64,000 nucleotides of DNA. Source: Plantactinospora soyae (GTDB lineage: Bacteria > Actinomycetota > Actinomycetes > Mycobacteriales > Micromonosporaceae). Location of the stretch: contig NZ_JADBEB010000001.1 of the NCBI RefSeq assembly GCF_014874095.1, positions 434,001 through 498,000 of the forward strand, read 5' to 3'. Position 1 is the first letter of the stretch. Each line of letters starts with the position of its first letter. The translations under genes and the position numbers were made by a program. Of the stretch, positions 17,370 through 25,547 are shown in pieces. Under the pieces are notes generated by a model. The model was given only the letters and a program-made list of their open reading frames with translations. It had not been told where the DNA came from and did not search any database.

Positions 17370-17382
17370 CGTGGAGCCCTCC

Positions 17383-17793
17383 CTAGACCGAGTCGACCGA
17401 GCAGGGCCGCAGCCCCGTGGAGAGGCTGGCGATCGCGCTGTACGCCGCCGGGGTCAGGTCGATGATCCGGTTCGTTCCGCAGGACGAGCCGCAGCAGGCG
17501 CGCTCGCCGCAGAAGAGATCGGTCTGCGGTCCACAGTCGGCGATCGAGGTGCCGACCCGTGCACCGTTGCAGAGGTTCGTGGTGTAGTGCACGAACCCAC
17601 AGGTCCGCCGGCTGAGGCTGGTGCCGCAGGTATCCGGTCGGGTGATCGCGAGACAGGCTGCCGAGGCGTTCGGCCAGGCGTGCTGGTAGTTGCCGGAGGT
17701 GCAGGTTCCGCAGGCGCCTCGGCCGGTCGACGCGCACGGGCCCCAGGCACTGCCGCAACAGAACCAGGACACCTCTCCGGTCACAGCTGCCAT
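17383..17793 (-). CDS. Small cysteine-rich protein, 15 Cys, no signal peptide
   Basis: 136 residues with 15 cysteines (FCC, GPC, GAC, GTC, ACC and others) and Trp10, Trp17 and Trp40; the last 25 residues are nearly Cys-free. A GGGAGGA ribosome site precedes the ATG, and there is no hydrophobic leader, so secretion would have to be with a partner. The Cys density recalls the methylamine dehydrogenase light chain, which has six disulfides and also depends on MauE, but I do not see the two tryptophylquinone-forming Trp contexts of that family. It could instead be a metal-binding or antimicrobial protein. First gene of the set, behind an AT-rich leader. Function unknown. Confidence 0.7.
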   Translation of the reverse strand: MAAVTGEVSWFCCGSAWGPCASTGRGACGTCTSGNYQHAWPNASAACLAITRPDTCGTSLSRRTCGFVHYTTNLCNGARVGTSIADCGPQTDLFCGERACCGSSCGTNRIIDLTPAAYSAIASLSTGLRPCSVDSV

Positions 17794-17833
17794 GATCGGT
17801 CCTCCCTTCGAGGATTAAGGGAAACGACGTTGA

Positions 17834-17843
17834 TCAATATTGA
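17834..17843. promoter_or_regulatory. AT-rich leader with TCAATATTGA palindrome
   Basis: The 140 bases before the Cys-rich gene are far richer in A+T than the surroundings. They contain a perfect 10-bp palindrome overlapping TTGATCAA, about 41 bases before the start codon. A promoter with a repressor site is likely; the regulator is not known. The WYL gene next door is a candidate. Confidence 0.35.
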
Positions 17844-17933
17844 CGCCAATTATTACGGCGGAAAACCACGGAGTCAATCAAGTCTCTGAAAGTTTTCTTC
17901 AGGCGTCCGGCTCGTCGCCGAGGACCCCGGAGG

Positions 17934-18902
17934 TCACGATGAGCTGGTATCGGTGGCCCGGCTGGCCCGGGCTCCCAACGCACGGAGGTAGTCGATCAGC
18001 TCCGGCGGCTCGTGCACCTCGAACTCGCAACCGAGGGTGGCCAGCCGCAACGCCAGCCACTCCAGCGTGTCGGTGTGGCTGCGCAGCCGGCAACTGTGCT
18101 CGTCGATCGGTTCCAGATCGCCGGGCGCGTCGCCGACCCGACCCGCGACCTGCGCGATCGGCACGTGCAGCGTCGCCACCGCCCGGTACGTCGGGGTGAA
18201 CGCGTAGAGCTTCCGGGTGACGAACTCGGCGGCGTCGTCGGCCGGCAGTTCGCGGGGCGGCACCCGGACACCGGTACGGCGCGGCTCGGTGATCCGGTCG
18301 ACCCGGAAGATCCGCCAGTCCGCCCGGTCGGTGTCGTAGGCCACGAGATACCAGCGGCGACCGGCCGAGACCAGCCGGTTCGGCTCCACGAGGCGGGCGC
18401 TGTCGCCGCCAGAGTGCGACCGGTACCCGAAGCGCAGCCGCTCATGACCCGCGATCGCCGCCGCCAGCACGGTCAGGGTCTCCGGGTCCACGGTCGGCCG
18501 GCCCCAGGTCAGCATCGGTACGGTGGCCGCGCTCAGCGCACCGACCCGGTACCGTAGCCGGGACGGCAGCACCTGTTCGAGCTTGGCGAGCGCCCGTACC
18601 GACGCCTCCTCGATTCCGGCGACCGCGTGCCCGGCGGCCGTACGCAGCCCGACCGCGATCGCCACCGCCTCCTCGTCGTCGAGCAGCAGGGGCGGCATCG
18701 CGGCGCCGGCGACCAGCCGATATCCCCCGATCGCCCCCATCGACGCCTCGACCGGATAGCCGAGCCCCCGCAGCCGCTCGACGTCGCGCCGGACGGTGCG
18801 CAGGCTGACCTGGAGGCGCTCGGCCAGCTCACTGCCGGGCCACTCGCGCGGGGTCTGGAGCAGGGAGAGCAGCGTGAGCAGTCGCCCTGGGGTGTCGGTC
18901 AT
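17934..18902 (-). CDS. WYL-domain transcriptional regulator
   Basis: 322 residues. The N-terminal helix-turn-helix (HTH_11) is LLTLLSLLQTPREWPGSELA followed by RTVRRDVERLRGLGYPV. A wing with GGYRL follows. The WYL domain lies near residues 150-215, with RLVEPNRLVSAGRRWYLVAY including the WYL-type signature, and a WCX-type C-terminal domain ends the protein. Such proteins sense ligands, often nucleic acid or nucleotides, and control adjacent genes; some respond to DNA damage. It is divergent from the epoxide hydrolase with 63 bases between start codons and a perfect 12-bp palindrome in the middle. ATG 18902 was chosen; ATG 18923 is also in frame. Confidence 0.85.
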   Translation of the reverse strand: MTDTPGRLLTLLSLLQTPREWPGSELAERLQVSLRTVRRDVERLRGLGYPVEASMGAIGGYRLVAGAAMPPLLLDDEEAVAIAVGLRTAAGHAVAGIEEASVRALAKLEQVLPSRLRYRVGALSAATVPMLTWGRPTVDPETLTVLAAAIAGHERLRFGYRSHSGGDSARLVEPNRLVSAGRRWYLVAYDTDRADWRIFRVDRITEPRRTGVRVPPRELPADDAAEFVTRKLYAFTPTYRAVATLHVPIAQVAGRVGDAPGDLEPIDEHSCRLRSHTDTLEWLALRLATLGCEFEVHEPPELIDYLRALGARASRATDTSSS

Positions 18903-18938
18903 CCCAGCCAGGATGCCAGCCATGTGTGACAGGATCTG

Positions 18939-18950
18939 ACCTATATAGGT
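18939..18950. promoter_or_regulatory. 12-bp palindrome between divergent WYL and epoxide hydrolase genes
   Basis: ACCTATATAGGT is perfectly self-complementary. It lies 37 bases from the WYL start and 16 from the epoxide hydrolase start. The position suits an operator at which the WYL protein controls both genes; it also contains TATATA, which could be a promoter element. Confidence 0.45.
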
Positions 18951-18965
18951 TCTAGCGTTCCCGGC

Positions 18966-20087
18966 ATGACGCCATTTCACATCGACGTGCCCCAGACGGA
19001 CCTCGACGACCTGCGCGACCGGCTGGCCCGGACCCGCTGGCCCCGGCCGCTGCCCGGCGACGGCTGGACCCGTGGCGTCCCGGTCGACTACCTGCGGGAC
19101 CTCGCCGACTACTGGCGAGGCGGGTACGACTGGCGCGTGCACGAGGCCCGGCTCAACGAGTTTCCCCAGTTCCGTACCGAGATCGACGGACAGGACATCC
19201 ACTTCCTGCACGTACGCTCGCCGGAGCCGGACGCCCTGCCGCTGATCCTCACCCACGGCTGGCCGAACTCGATCGTCGAGTTCACGAACCTGATCGGCCC
19301 GCTGACCGACCCCCGGGCGTACGGCGGCGACCCCGGCCAGGCGTTCCACGTGGTCGCCCCGTCCGTGCCCGGGTTCGGATTCTCCGCGCCACCGGCCCAG
19401 ACCGGCTGGACCGTCGGACGGGTGGCCCGGATCTGGGCCGGGCTGATGAGCCGGCTCGGCTACGAGCACTACGGCACCATGGGCGGCGACCTCGGCGCGT
19501 ACGTCGCCCCGGAGGTCGCCATCGCCGACCCGGACCGGGTGGTCGGGGTGTACGTGATCGGCGGACTCGGCTTTCCCACCGAGTCCGACGTGCCGGAGCT
19601 GACCGAGGCCGAGCAGGCCGCCTTCGCGAGCCTCCAGCAGGCGGACTGGATGAACGGCGTCGACCACCACGCCCTGCTCCGCGCCGCCCCGCAGACCTTC
19701 GCCTACGGGTGGCAGGACTCTCCGGCGGCGGCACTGGCCTGGATGATGCAGAAGTTCCACGAGTTCAACACCGACCCGAGGCCGGTGGAGCAGGTTCTCG
19801 ACCGTGACCTCATCCTCACCAACCTGAGCCTCTACTGGTTCACCGGGACGTTCGGATCCTCCTCCTGGTTCATGTACGACAGCACCGCCTTCGCGTGGCC
19901 GCAGGGGCAGACCGCCGCGCCGACAGGCGTCTACAGTGGCCCGCCCGGAATCCGCCGGCTCGCCGAGCGGCACAACACGATCCTGCACTGGCCGGAGAGC
20001 AACTCCGCCGGCCACCATTTCGTGGCCATGGAGCAGCCGGACGCGTTCGCCGCCGATCTCCGTACCTTCTTCGCTAAGGTCCGCTGA
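18966..20087 (+). CDS. Epoxide hydrolase (EHN-type alpha/beta hydrolase)
   Basis: 373 residues. The N-terminal EHN region (FHIDVPQTDLDDLRDRLART, DYLRDLADYWRGGYDWRVHE) is diagnostic of microsomal-type epoxide hydrolases. The core has HGWP (oxyanion, residues 97-100), the nucleophile Asp175 in GGDLGAYV, lid tyrosines, and the charge-relay His in SAGHHFVAMEQ near the C-terminus. It would open epoxides to diols in the cytoplasm. Its TGA overlaps the ATG of the next gene by one base (TGATG), so the two proteins are probably made together. It also looks co-controlled with the divergent WYL gene. Confidence 0.88.
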   Translation: MTPFHIDVPQTDLDDLRDRLARTRWPRPLPGDGWTRGVPVDYLRDLADYWRGGYDWRVHEARLNEFPQFRTEIDGQDIHFLHVRSPEPDALPLILTHGWPNSIVEFTNLIGPLTDPRAYGGDPGQAFHVVAPSVPGFGFSAPPAQTGWTVGRVARIWAGLMSRLGYEHYGTMGGDLGAYVAPEVAIADPDRVVGVYVIGGLGFPTESDVPELTEAEQAAFASLQQADWMNGVDHHALLRAAPQTFAYGWQDSPAAALAWMMQKFHEFNTDPRPVEQVLDRDLILTNLSLYWFTGTFGSSSWFMYDSTAFAWPQGQTAAPTGVYSGPPGIRRLAERHNTILHWPESNSAGHHFVAMEQPDAFAADLRTFFAKVR

Positions 20088-21217
20088 TGCGTCAACTGTC
20101 GTTCGCGCAGGTGTGCGCCCGGCGTCTGGACCGGCAGGGGCTGGTCTCACCGCTGCCCGGGGCCGCGGCCGTGGCAGCCCGGCTCGGCGGGGTGCACGCC
20201 CAGGTGCTCTCCGCCGCCGAACTCTCGATCGGGCTGCGCACCCGCGACAGCACCCGGGTCGACGTACGGGAGGCGCTGTGGGCCGAACGCAGCCTGGTCA
20301 AGACGCGCGGCCCCCGCTTCACCGTGCACCTGTTGGCCACCGAGGACCTGCCGATCTGGACCGGCGCCCTGTCGGCCCTGCCGATCCAGCCGCACAAGCT
20401 GCTCACCGAGGAGCAGGCCGAGCAGGTCGTCGCGGCGATCGCGGACGCGCTCCGCGACGCCGAGCTGACCACCGACGAGTTGACCGAGGCGGTCGTGGCG
20501 CGTACCGGAGCGTGGGCGGGTGACCGGGTGATGGACGCGTTCCAGGACAAGTGGCCGCGCTGGATCGAGGGGATGTCGCTCGCCACCCGGCGTGGTGCGA
20601 TGTGCTTCGGCCCGAACCGGGGTCGCCAGATCACGTACACCAACCCGACCCGGTGGCTGCCCGGGTTCCAGCCCGCCGAGGCCCGAACGGCACTCGCCGA
20701 GGTCGTCCGGCGTTACCTGTACGCGTACGGCCCGGCCACACCGGCACACTTCGCCCAGTGGCTGGCCGCGCCGAGGCGCTGGGCGACGGAGCTGTTCGAC
20801 TCGCTCGGGGCAGAGCTGGAGCAGGTCTCGGTGGCCGGCACCGCCGCCTGGGTGGTGGCGGGCGACACCGCCGCCCCGACCGGGTTGCCGGACGGGGTAC
20901 GGCTGTTGCCGTACTTCGACGCGTACTCGGTCGGCTGCTTTCCGCGCGAGCACGTCTTTCCCGGCCGGGCCGCCGAGCGGGCGTTGGCGGGCGGCCAGGC
21001 CGGCAACTATCCGGTGCTGCTCGTCGACGGGGTGGTGGCCGGAGTCTGGCACCAACGCCGCTCCGGCCGCCGCATCGACGTCACGGTGGAGCCCTTGGGC
21101 CGGCTCACCGCCCCGCAACGACGCAACCTCGACGACCAGGTACACCGTATCGGCGAAATCCTCGAAGCCACCCCGCGACTCACCATCGGCGAAGTGACCG
21201 TCGGCCCACACGCCTGA
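20087..21217 (+). CDS. Winged-helix (HTH_42) protein of the AlkZ/YcaQ DNA glycosylase superfamily
   Basis: 376 residues, full length for the HTH_42 (DUF1006) family. The N-terminal winged helix contains ARLGGVHAQVLSAAELSIGL; in AlkZ-type glycosylases the equivalent loop carries the catalytic QxQ, and here residues 37-39 read HAQ. The middle has GPRFTVHLLATEDLP; the C-terminal part has LLPYFDAYSVGCFPREHV and VVAGVWHQRRSGRRIDV, conserved in the family. AlkZ unhooks azinomycin B adducts and crosslinks; many relatives are uncharacterised and the His form may differ in activity. Coupling to an epoxide hydrolase suggests a joint defence against an epoxide genotoxin, which is inference. Confidence 0.75.
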   Translation: MRQLSFAQVCARRLDRQGLVSPLPGAAAVAARLGGVHAQVLSAAELSIGLRTRDSTRVDVREALWAERSLVKTRGPRFTVHLLATEDLPIWTGALSALPIQPHKLLTEEQAEQVVAAIADALRDAELTTDELTEAVVARTGAWAGDRVMDAFQDKWPRWIEGMSLATRRGAMCFGPNRGRQITYTNPTRWLPGFQPAEARTALAEVVRRYLYAYGPATPAHFAQWLAAPRRWATELFDSLGAELEQVSVAGTAAWVVAGDTAAPTGLPDGVRLLPYFDAYSVGCFPREHVFPGRAAERALAGGQAGNYPVLLVDGVVAGVWHQRRSGRRIDVTVEPLGRLTAPQRRNLDDQVHRIGEILEATPRLTIGEVTVGPHA

Positions 21218-21276
21218 CTGCAAGGAAGGGCCCCTTCTTATCGCATTCTGTAGATGCGGGGGCCCTTCCTAACACT
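21218..21276 (+). repeat. 3'-end palindromic repeat, copy 4
   Basis: Begins at once after the TGA of the HTH_42 gene: CTGCAAGGAAGGGCCCC, core TTATCGCATTCTGTAG, right arm GGGGGCCCTTCCTAACACT. The changes in the core are partly compensating (GCAT/ATGC), so a stem is kept, which argues that structure matters. It lies between convergent genes. Confidence 0.82.
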
Positions 21277-21286
21277 TCACTCCGGT

Positions 21287-22882
21287 TCAGGAGGCGGCGG
21301 GCGGCGGCCCGAACGGTGTCGCCGGGTACGGCGGCTCGGCTCTCGGGACCGGCGGCTCGGTGTTCGGCAGTGGGGGCCGGCCGAAGCGGTGGCCGAGCCA
21401 ACCGGCGGCGGCGATGCCGACCAAGGCGCAGGCCGAGCCGAGGAGTGCCGCGTTCCGGTAGCCGATCGCGCCGTTCGCCCAGGCGACGAACGGCGCGAGC
21501 CAGCCGACACCGCTCGCCAGTCCGATCAGGATGATCAGCAGTAGCCAGCGGACCGGCAGCGCCCGTCCGGCGAAGACGAGGATTCCGACCGCACCGGTCA
21601 GCGCCATCAGCGGCCCCAGCACGACCAGAAGTCGGCCGAGGACGGCGATCACCTCGTCGCTGCCCATCCCCGGGATGCCGACGAGTCCGCCCACGCAACC
21701 CAGGACCAGCGGGATCCCGAACCAGATGACGGTGACCCTCCCCCGCCGGGCCGCCAGCCAACCACCCAGGCCCATCACCGCCAGCGCGACCAGCAGCGCG
21801 AGCACGATCTCCCGGGCGAGCGCGCCGGGATCGATTCCCGACGGGTCGGCCCGGCGGGCCGCCCCGCCGTAGCCGTCGAACCCGACCCGGGTCCACCGAC
21901 CATCCGGGTCGCGAACGGCGACACCGTCCCGACCGTTGGCCACCACGACGACGTGACCGGCACTCGTCGGATGCACGATCAACGCCTGGGAGGAGAGGTA
22001 GACCTCCAGGTCACCGAGGTCGTCGTAGGACCGGATGAGATAGCGGCGTACCTCGTCCGGCACCTCCCAACTCGTACGCCAGGTGGTGCCGGTGTCGGTG
22101 CTCTCCTCGACCCGCAGTTGTCCCGACACGACGCGATAGCAGTGCGCCGGTTCACCCGGCACGCAGCCCTGGCCCGTCCCGACCGGTAGCCCGGACCGCT
22201 CGGCCTCCAGGGCCGTCTCCTCGGCCGGCTCCAACCGCCGCCAGCCACGACCGTCCCGCTCGCTGAGCCACCATGTCTCGGGCTGCCGGTCACCGGCGTG
22301 GTAGGCGTTGGCCTGGCCCACCACGATCTGGTTCCGCCAGACCGTGACCGCGACCGTGTCCGGATAGCTCGGCGCGCTGGTGGCCACCACCGCGAGTACG
22401 GCGCCCGGCAGCAACACGAGCACGCCGAACCGACGTACCGCCCGGCGCGTGGCCGGACGTCGCCGGGCCCGGGTCCACACCCAGCCGGCGATGCCGAGCA
22501 TCGGCAGGGCGGCGAGGTCGGTCCGGTCGGCCAGGATCACCGACGGCCCGGTGAGCCCGCTCCACAGCGCGGAGGCCGCGGTCGCCCCGGCAGCGGTCGC
22601 CTTGACCACGGTGAAGGCGAGCCCGGTGACGCCGAGACTGGCGAGCGCCACCGAGGTTCCGGGCAGCCTCGGGGCGAGCACGGCGAGCACGGTGGCGAGC
22701 AACGGCGCCACGACGAGCAGGCCGGCGAAGTCACTGAGCTTCCCGGTGACCAGTCCCGGGTACGCGGCCTTGAGTAGGTGGTCGTTGACCACGAGCACGA
22801 CGATCGCCAGCACGGTCACCGGATGACCGAACCAGGCGAGCATCACCGGTGGGGTGGGCCGGGTGCGGCTGTCGTCGTCCAT
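21287..22882 (-). CDS. Polytopic membrane protein with extracytoplasmic BNR-like region
   Basis: 531 residues. Five N-terminal helices (residues ~15-175) include NDHLLKAAYPGLVTGKLSDF, a signature seen in an uncharacterised bacterial membrane family. A soluble ~190-residue loop follows, probably outside the cell: WRNQIVVGQANAY, ESTDTGTTWRTSWEVPDE (BNR/Asp-box style), then HVVVVANGRDGVAVRDPDG, like two or three propeller blades. Four to five more helices (~345-500) and a Pro-rich cytoplasmic tail end the protein. Function unknown; the mixed architecture suggests sensing or display. Its 3' end meets the repeat at 21218-21276. Confidence 0.7.
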   Translation of the reverse strand: MDDDSRTRPTPPVMLAWFGHPVTVLAIVVLVVNDHLLKAAYPGLVTGKLSDFAGLLVVAPLLATVLAVLAPRLPGTSVALASLGVTGLAFTVVKATAAGATAASALWSGLTGPSVILADRTDLAALPMLGIAGWVWTRARRRPATRRAVRRFGVLVLLPGAVLAVVATSAPSYPDTVAVTVWRNQIVVGQANAYHAGDRQPETWWLSERDGRGWRRLEPAEETALEAERSGLPVGTGQGCVPGEPAHCYRVVSGQLRVEESTDTGTTWRTSWEVPDEVRRYLIRSYDDLGDLEVYLSSQALIVHPTSAGHVVVVANGRDGVAVRDPDGRWTRVGFDGYGGAARRADPSGIDPGALAREIVLALLVALAVMGLGGWLAARRGRVTVIWFGIPLVLGCVGGLVGIPGMGSDEVIAVLGRLLVVLGPLMALTGAVGILVFAGRALPVRWLLLIILIGLASGVGWLAPFVAWANGAIGYRNAALLGSACALVGIAAAGWLGHRFGRPPLPNTEPPVPRAEPPYPATPFGPPPAAS

Positions 22883-23020
22883 TCTGACGACGATTCCGCC
22901 CCGGCATCACGGTCCCGGCACCGCCGCATCGCGATCTTGTGCCGATCGGGACACCGCCAGGTCGCGGAAAGGCGACAATCCGGTACGACGCTTCGGCCCG
23001 ACAACCATCCGGGCCGGACC

Positions 23021-23106
23021 GAGCGTCAGCAGCCCCGCGCGACGCCGATCAGAGGAGCGTCAGCTGTCCCGCGCGACTCCGCTCAGAAGAGGGTCATCTC
23101 GTCCCG
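23021..23106. repeat. Two and a half tandem copies of a 34-bp unit at the nucS 3' end
   Basis: Copies at 23021-23054 and 23055-23088, with a partial third at 23089-23106. The unit begins GAGCGTCAGC and includes CCCGCGCGAC. The partial copy lies inside the coding end of nucS, so the C-terminal clamp-binding-type codons seem to have been copied beyond the stop. The rest of the 200-bp gap to 22882 shows nothing. Confidence 0.55.
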
Positions 23107-23742
23107 GACGATGCCACGCAGCCGGTCGTAGTTGACCGCCACGCACCGGATCCCCCGGTCGGCGGCGAGCACCCGGGCCTGTGGCTTGATCTCCTGCGCG
23201 GCGAAGACGCCGTGGACCGGCGTGAGCAGCGGATCACGGTTGAGCAACTCCAGGTAGCGGGTGAGCTGCTCCACCCCGTCGATCTCGCCTCGCCGTTTGA
23301 TCTCCACGGCCACCGCCGCCCCGGCACCGTCCCGGCAGAGCAGGTCGACCGGCCCGATCGCGGTCGGGTACTCCCGACGGACCAGCGTGAAGCCGGCGCC
23401 CAGCTCGGTGGGGTTGGCGGCCAGCAACTCCTGGAGGTGCGCCTCCACACCGTCCTTACGCAACCCGGGATCGACACCCAACTCGTACGACGAGTCCTGG
23501 AAGATCTCCTCCAGGGTGATCCGCAGTTCCTCACCGGCCTTGTTGACCACCCGCCACACGCCGGGAGCCTCCTCCAGCCGGCAGGGCGGGCTCATCCAGT
23601 TGAGTGGCTTGTAGGCCCGGTCGTCGGCATGGATCGAGACCGATCCGTCGGCCTTGACCATCAGCAACCGGGTCGCCAGCGGCAGGTGTGCCGAAAGCCG
23701 TCCGACGTAGTCCACGGAGCACCGCGCTATCACCAACCGCAC
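23083..23742 (-). CDS. nucS: Mismatch-specific endonuclease NucS/EndoMS
   Basis: 219 residues, close to the usual actinobacterial length of ~220-225. The N-terminal DNA-binding domain begins [15 protein letters not shown] and includes [16 protein letters not shown]. The C-terminal RecB-like nuclease domain has GPVDLLCRD and [17 protein letters not shown], giving the Asp and the ExK pair that hold the metal. The tail DEMTLF resembles the clamp-interaction end of mycobacterial NucS. It makes double-strand cuts at mismatches and replaces MutS/MutL in these bacteria. GTG 23742 aligns with the family start; the longer in-frame ATG at 23832 overlaps the promoter region of the divergent DUF4126 gene. 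The 3' end is part of a tandem repeat. Confidence 0.92.
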   Translation of the reverse strand: MRLVIARCSVDYVGRLSAHLPLATRLLMVKADGSVSIHADDRAYKPLNWMSPPCRLEEAPGVWRVVNKAGEELRITLEEIFQDSSYELGVDPGLRKDGVEAHLQELLAANPTELGAGFTLVRREYPTAIGPVDLLCRDGAGAAVAVEIKRRGEIDGVEQLTRYLELLNRDPLLTPVHGVFAAQEIKPQARVLAADRGIRCVAVNYDRLRGIVRDEMTLF

Positions 23743-23815
23743 CCGACGAGGGTAGCGGAGCGGCCGGAGTACGCCCGACGGGCCATGCTGGCGAGTCGGT
23801 GCCATCCTGGAACCC

Positions 23816-24448
23816 GTGCTGGAAGCCCTCACCGGAACCGGTCTCGCCGCATCGGCCGGACTGAACGCCTACATTCCCCTGCTCACCATGGCTCTGCTCG
23901 CCCGGTTCACCGAACTCGTCAATCTGCCGAGCGGCTGGAACTGGCTCTCCAACGGCTGGACGATCGCGATTCTGGCGGTGCTGCTGGCCGTCGAGGTGGT
24001 CGCCGACAAGGTGCCGGTGGTCGACCACGTCAACGACGTGGTGCAGACGGTCGTCCGGCCGACGGCGGGCGGACTCGCGTTCGGCGCGGGATCCGGCTCG
24101 GAAACGGTGACGGTCAGTGACCCCGGCCAGTTCTTCGGATCCCACCAGTGGGTGCCGATCGCGATCGGGGTGATCATCGCGCTCGGCGTACACGGGGTGA
24201 AGGCCGCCGCCCGGCCGGTGATCAACGCCGGTACGGCCGGCTTCGGCGCCCCGGTGGCGAGCACCGCCGAGGACGCGACGAGCGTGTTCGTCTCCCTGGC
24301 GGCAATTCTGCTTCCGGTGCTGGTACTGGTCTTCCTGCTCGGGGTGCCGTTCCTCGTGATGTGGGTCGTCCGGCGACGTCGGCGCCGCCGGCAGCAGCGG
24401 CGGGCCGCCCGGCTCGGCCAAACCGAGACCATGGTGGACCAGTACTGA
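23816..24448 (+). CDS. DUF4126 membrane protein
   Basis: 210 residues, four or five membrane helices. The N-terminus [17 protein letters not shown] is the DUF4126 signature; [32 protein letters not shown] and a Gly/Ala-rich middle follow. The C-terminus ends in a helix and a strongly basic tail ([14 protein letters not shown]), placing the tail in the cytoplasm. Start is GTG 23816, 73 bases from the divergent nucS start. No function is known for the family. Confidence 0.8.
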   Translation: MLEALTGTGLAASAGLNAYIPLLTMALLARFTELVNLPSGWNWLSNGWTIAILAVLLAVEVVADKVPVVDHVNDVVQTVVRPTAGGLAFGAGSGSETVTVSDPGQFFGSHQWVPIAIGVIIALGVHGVKAAARPVINAGTAGFGAPVASTAEDATSVFVSLAAILLPVLVLVFLLGVPFLVMWVVRRRRRRRQQRRAARLGQTETMVDQY

Positions 24449-24512
24449 CCGCTCCCCGCTGGTCCGGACGTGTTCCGGCACAGCGGGACCACGGCACTGG
24501 ACCGGGACTGGC

Positions 24513-25496
24513 ATGCTCGGCCAGGTGTTCGCGAAGGTATTTCGGATCGGCCTGATCTCCGTCGCCGCTGCCGCGCTCGTCGGAGCCCTCGTCCTGGTGG
24601 TGGCCGTCGTACGCGGCGGCGCCACCTCGGCCACCCCGGAGGCGGGGACGGTGCCGTCCTGGGCCGGCGGCCCGGCCGGACCGGCGGACGGCACCCCGGG
24701 GGCCGGTTCGGCGACGGCCACGGCACCGCACCCGACCGGGCCGGCGACACCGTCGACCGCCCCGACCCGGACGTCCTCGCCGTCGGCGAACGAGCGGCCC
24801 GGGGCGACCCGGCCCGGTACCCGTCCACCGGTGGTCGGGCACGGTCCCCGCTCCGGGAACCTGGTCGCGCTCACCTTCGACGCCGACATGACCGACTCGA
24901 TGCTCGCCAACCTGCGCAACGGGCGGGTGCGGTCGTACGCCAACCTGCGGATCATCGAGCTGCTGGAACGGGAACGGATCCCGGCGACGTTCTTCCTGAC
25001 CGGCAAGTGGGTGGAGCGCTATCCGGACCTGACCCGGCGGCTGGCCGGCAATTCCCGCTTCGAGCTGGCCAACCACACGTACGGGCACCTGGCGTTCACC
25101 CCGAACTGCTACGGCCTGCCCCGGGTGCCGAGCAGCCGGATGACCGAGGACGTGGCGCGGACCTTCCGGCTGATCGAGCCGTACGGCGGCCGGCAGACCC
25201 GCTACTTCCGCTTTCCCGGCCTGTGCCACGACGGTGCCTCGTTGTCCGCCCTCGCGCCGCTGGGGGTAACCGTGGTCGACGGAGACGTGGTCAGCGGGGA
25301 CCCGTTCGCCACCGCCTGGCGGCCGATCGTGAACGCGGTGCTGTCGAAGGTCAAGCCCGGCTCGGTCGTCGTCCTGCACGTGACCGAGGCGAACGCGGCA
25401 ATGACCGACGAGGCGCTGCCGCACATCCTGCGCGGGCTGCGCGAGCGCGGGCTCTCCCCGGCGCCCCTCTCCGAGGTGCTGTCCGGCGCCAGGTGA
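24513..25496 (+). CDS. Membrane-anchored polysaccharide deacetylase (NodB domain)
   Basis: 327 residues. One N-terminal helix (~10-33) acts as a signal-anchor, then a Pro/Thr/Ala linker to ~112 spans the wall. The NodB homology domain follows: TFDAD (Asp123 base, Asp125 metal), HTYGH (His188 and His192 metal), then RYFRFPGL and VVDGDVVSGDPF, and the final LHVTEAN motif. Family enzymes remove acetyl groups from peptidoglycan or other GlcNAc polymers outside the cell. It may act on the wall and lysozyme sensitivity; the precise substrate is unknown. Predicted divalent-metal dependence comes from the conserved Asp-His-His set. Confidence 0.87.
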   Translation: MLGQVFAKVFRIGLISVAAAALVGALVLVVAVVRGGATSATPEAGTVPSWAGGPAGPADGTPGAGSATATAPHPTGPATPSTAPTRTSSPSANERPGATRPGTRPPVVGHGPRSGNLVALTFDADMTDSMLANLRNGRVRSYANLRIIELLERERIPATFFLTGKWVERYPDLTRRLAGNSRFELANHTYGHLAFTPNCYGLPRVPSSRMTEDVARTFRLIEPYGGRQTRYFRFPGLCHDGASLSALAPLGVTVVDGDVVSGDPFATAWRPIVNAVLSKVKPGSVVVLHVTEANAAMTDEALPHILRGLRERGLSPAPLSEVLSGAR

Positions 25497-25547
25497 TCCA
25501 CCGGCCCCGCCGGCCGGTCCCACCGGTCCGTCACGCATAGTGTTCCC

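Noticed and set aside
15818-17793. Methylamine dehydrogenase operon
   Set aside because: Only a MauE-like protein is present; the Cys-rich protein lacks the expected Trp contexts and there is no large subunit, MauD or MauG.
18966-21217. Biosynthetic cluster making an epoxide genotoxin
   Set aside because: No polyketide, peptide or tailoring genes flank the pair; only possible resistance functions are present.
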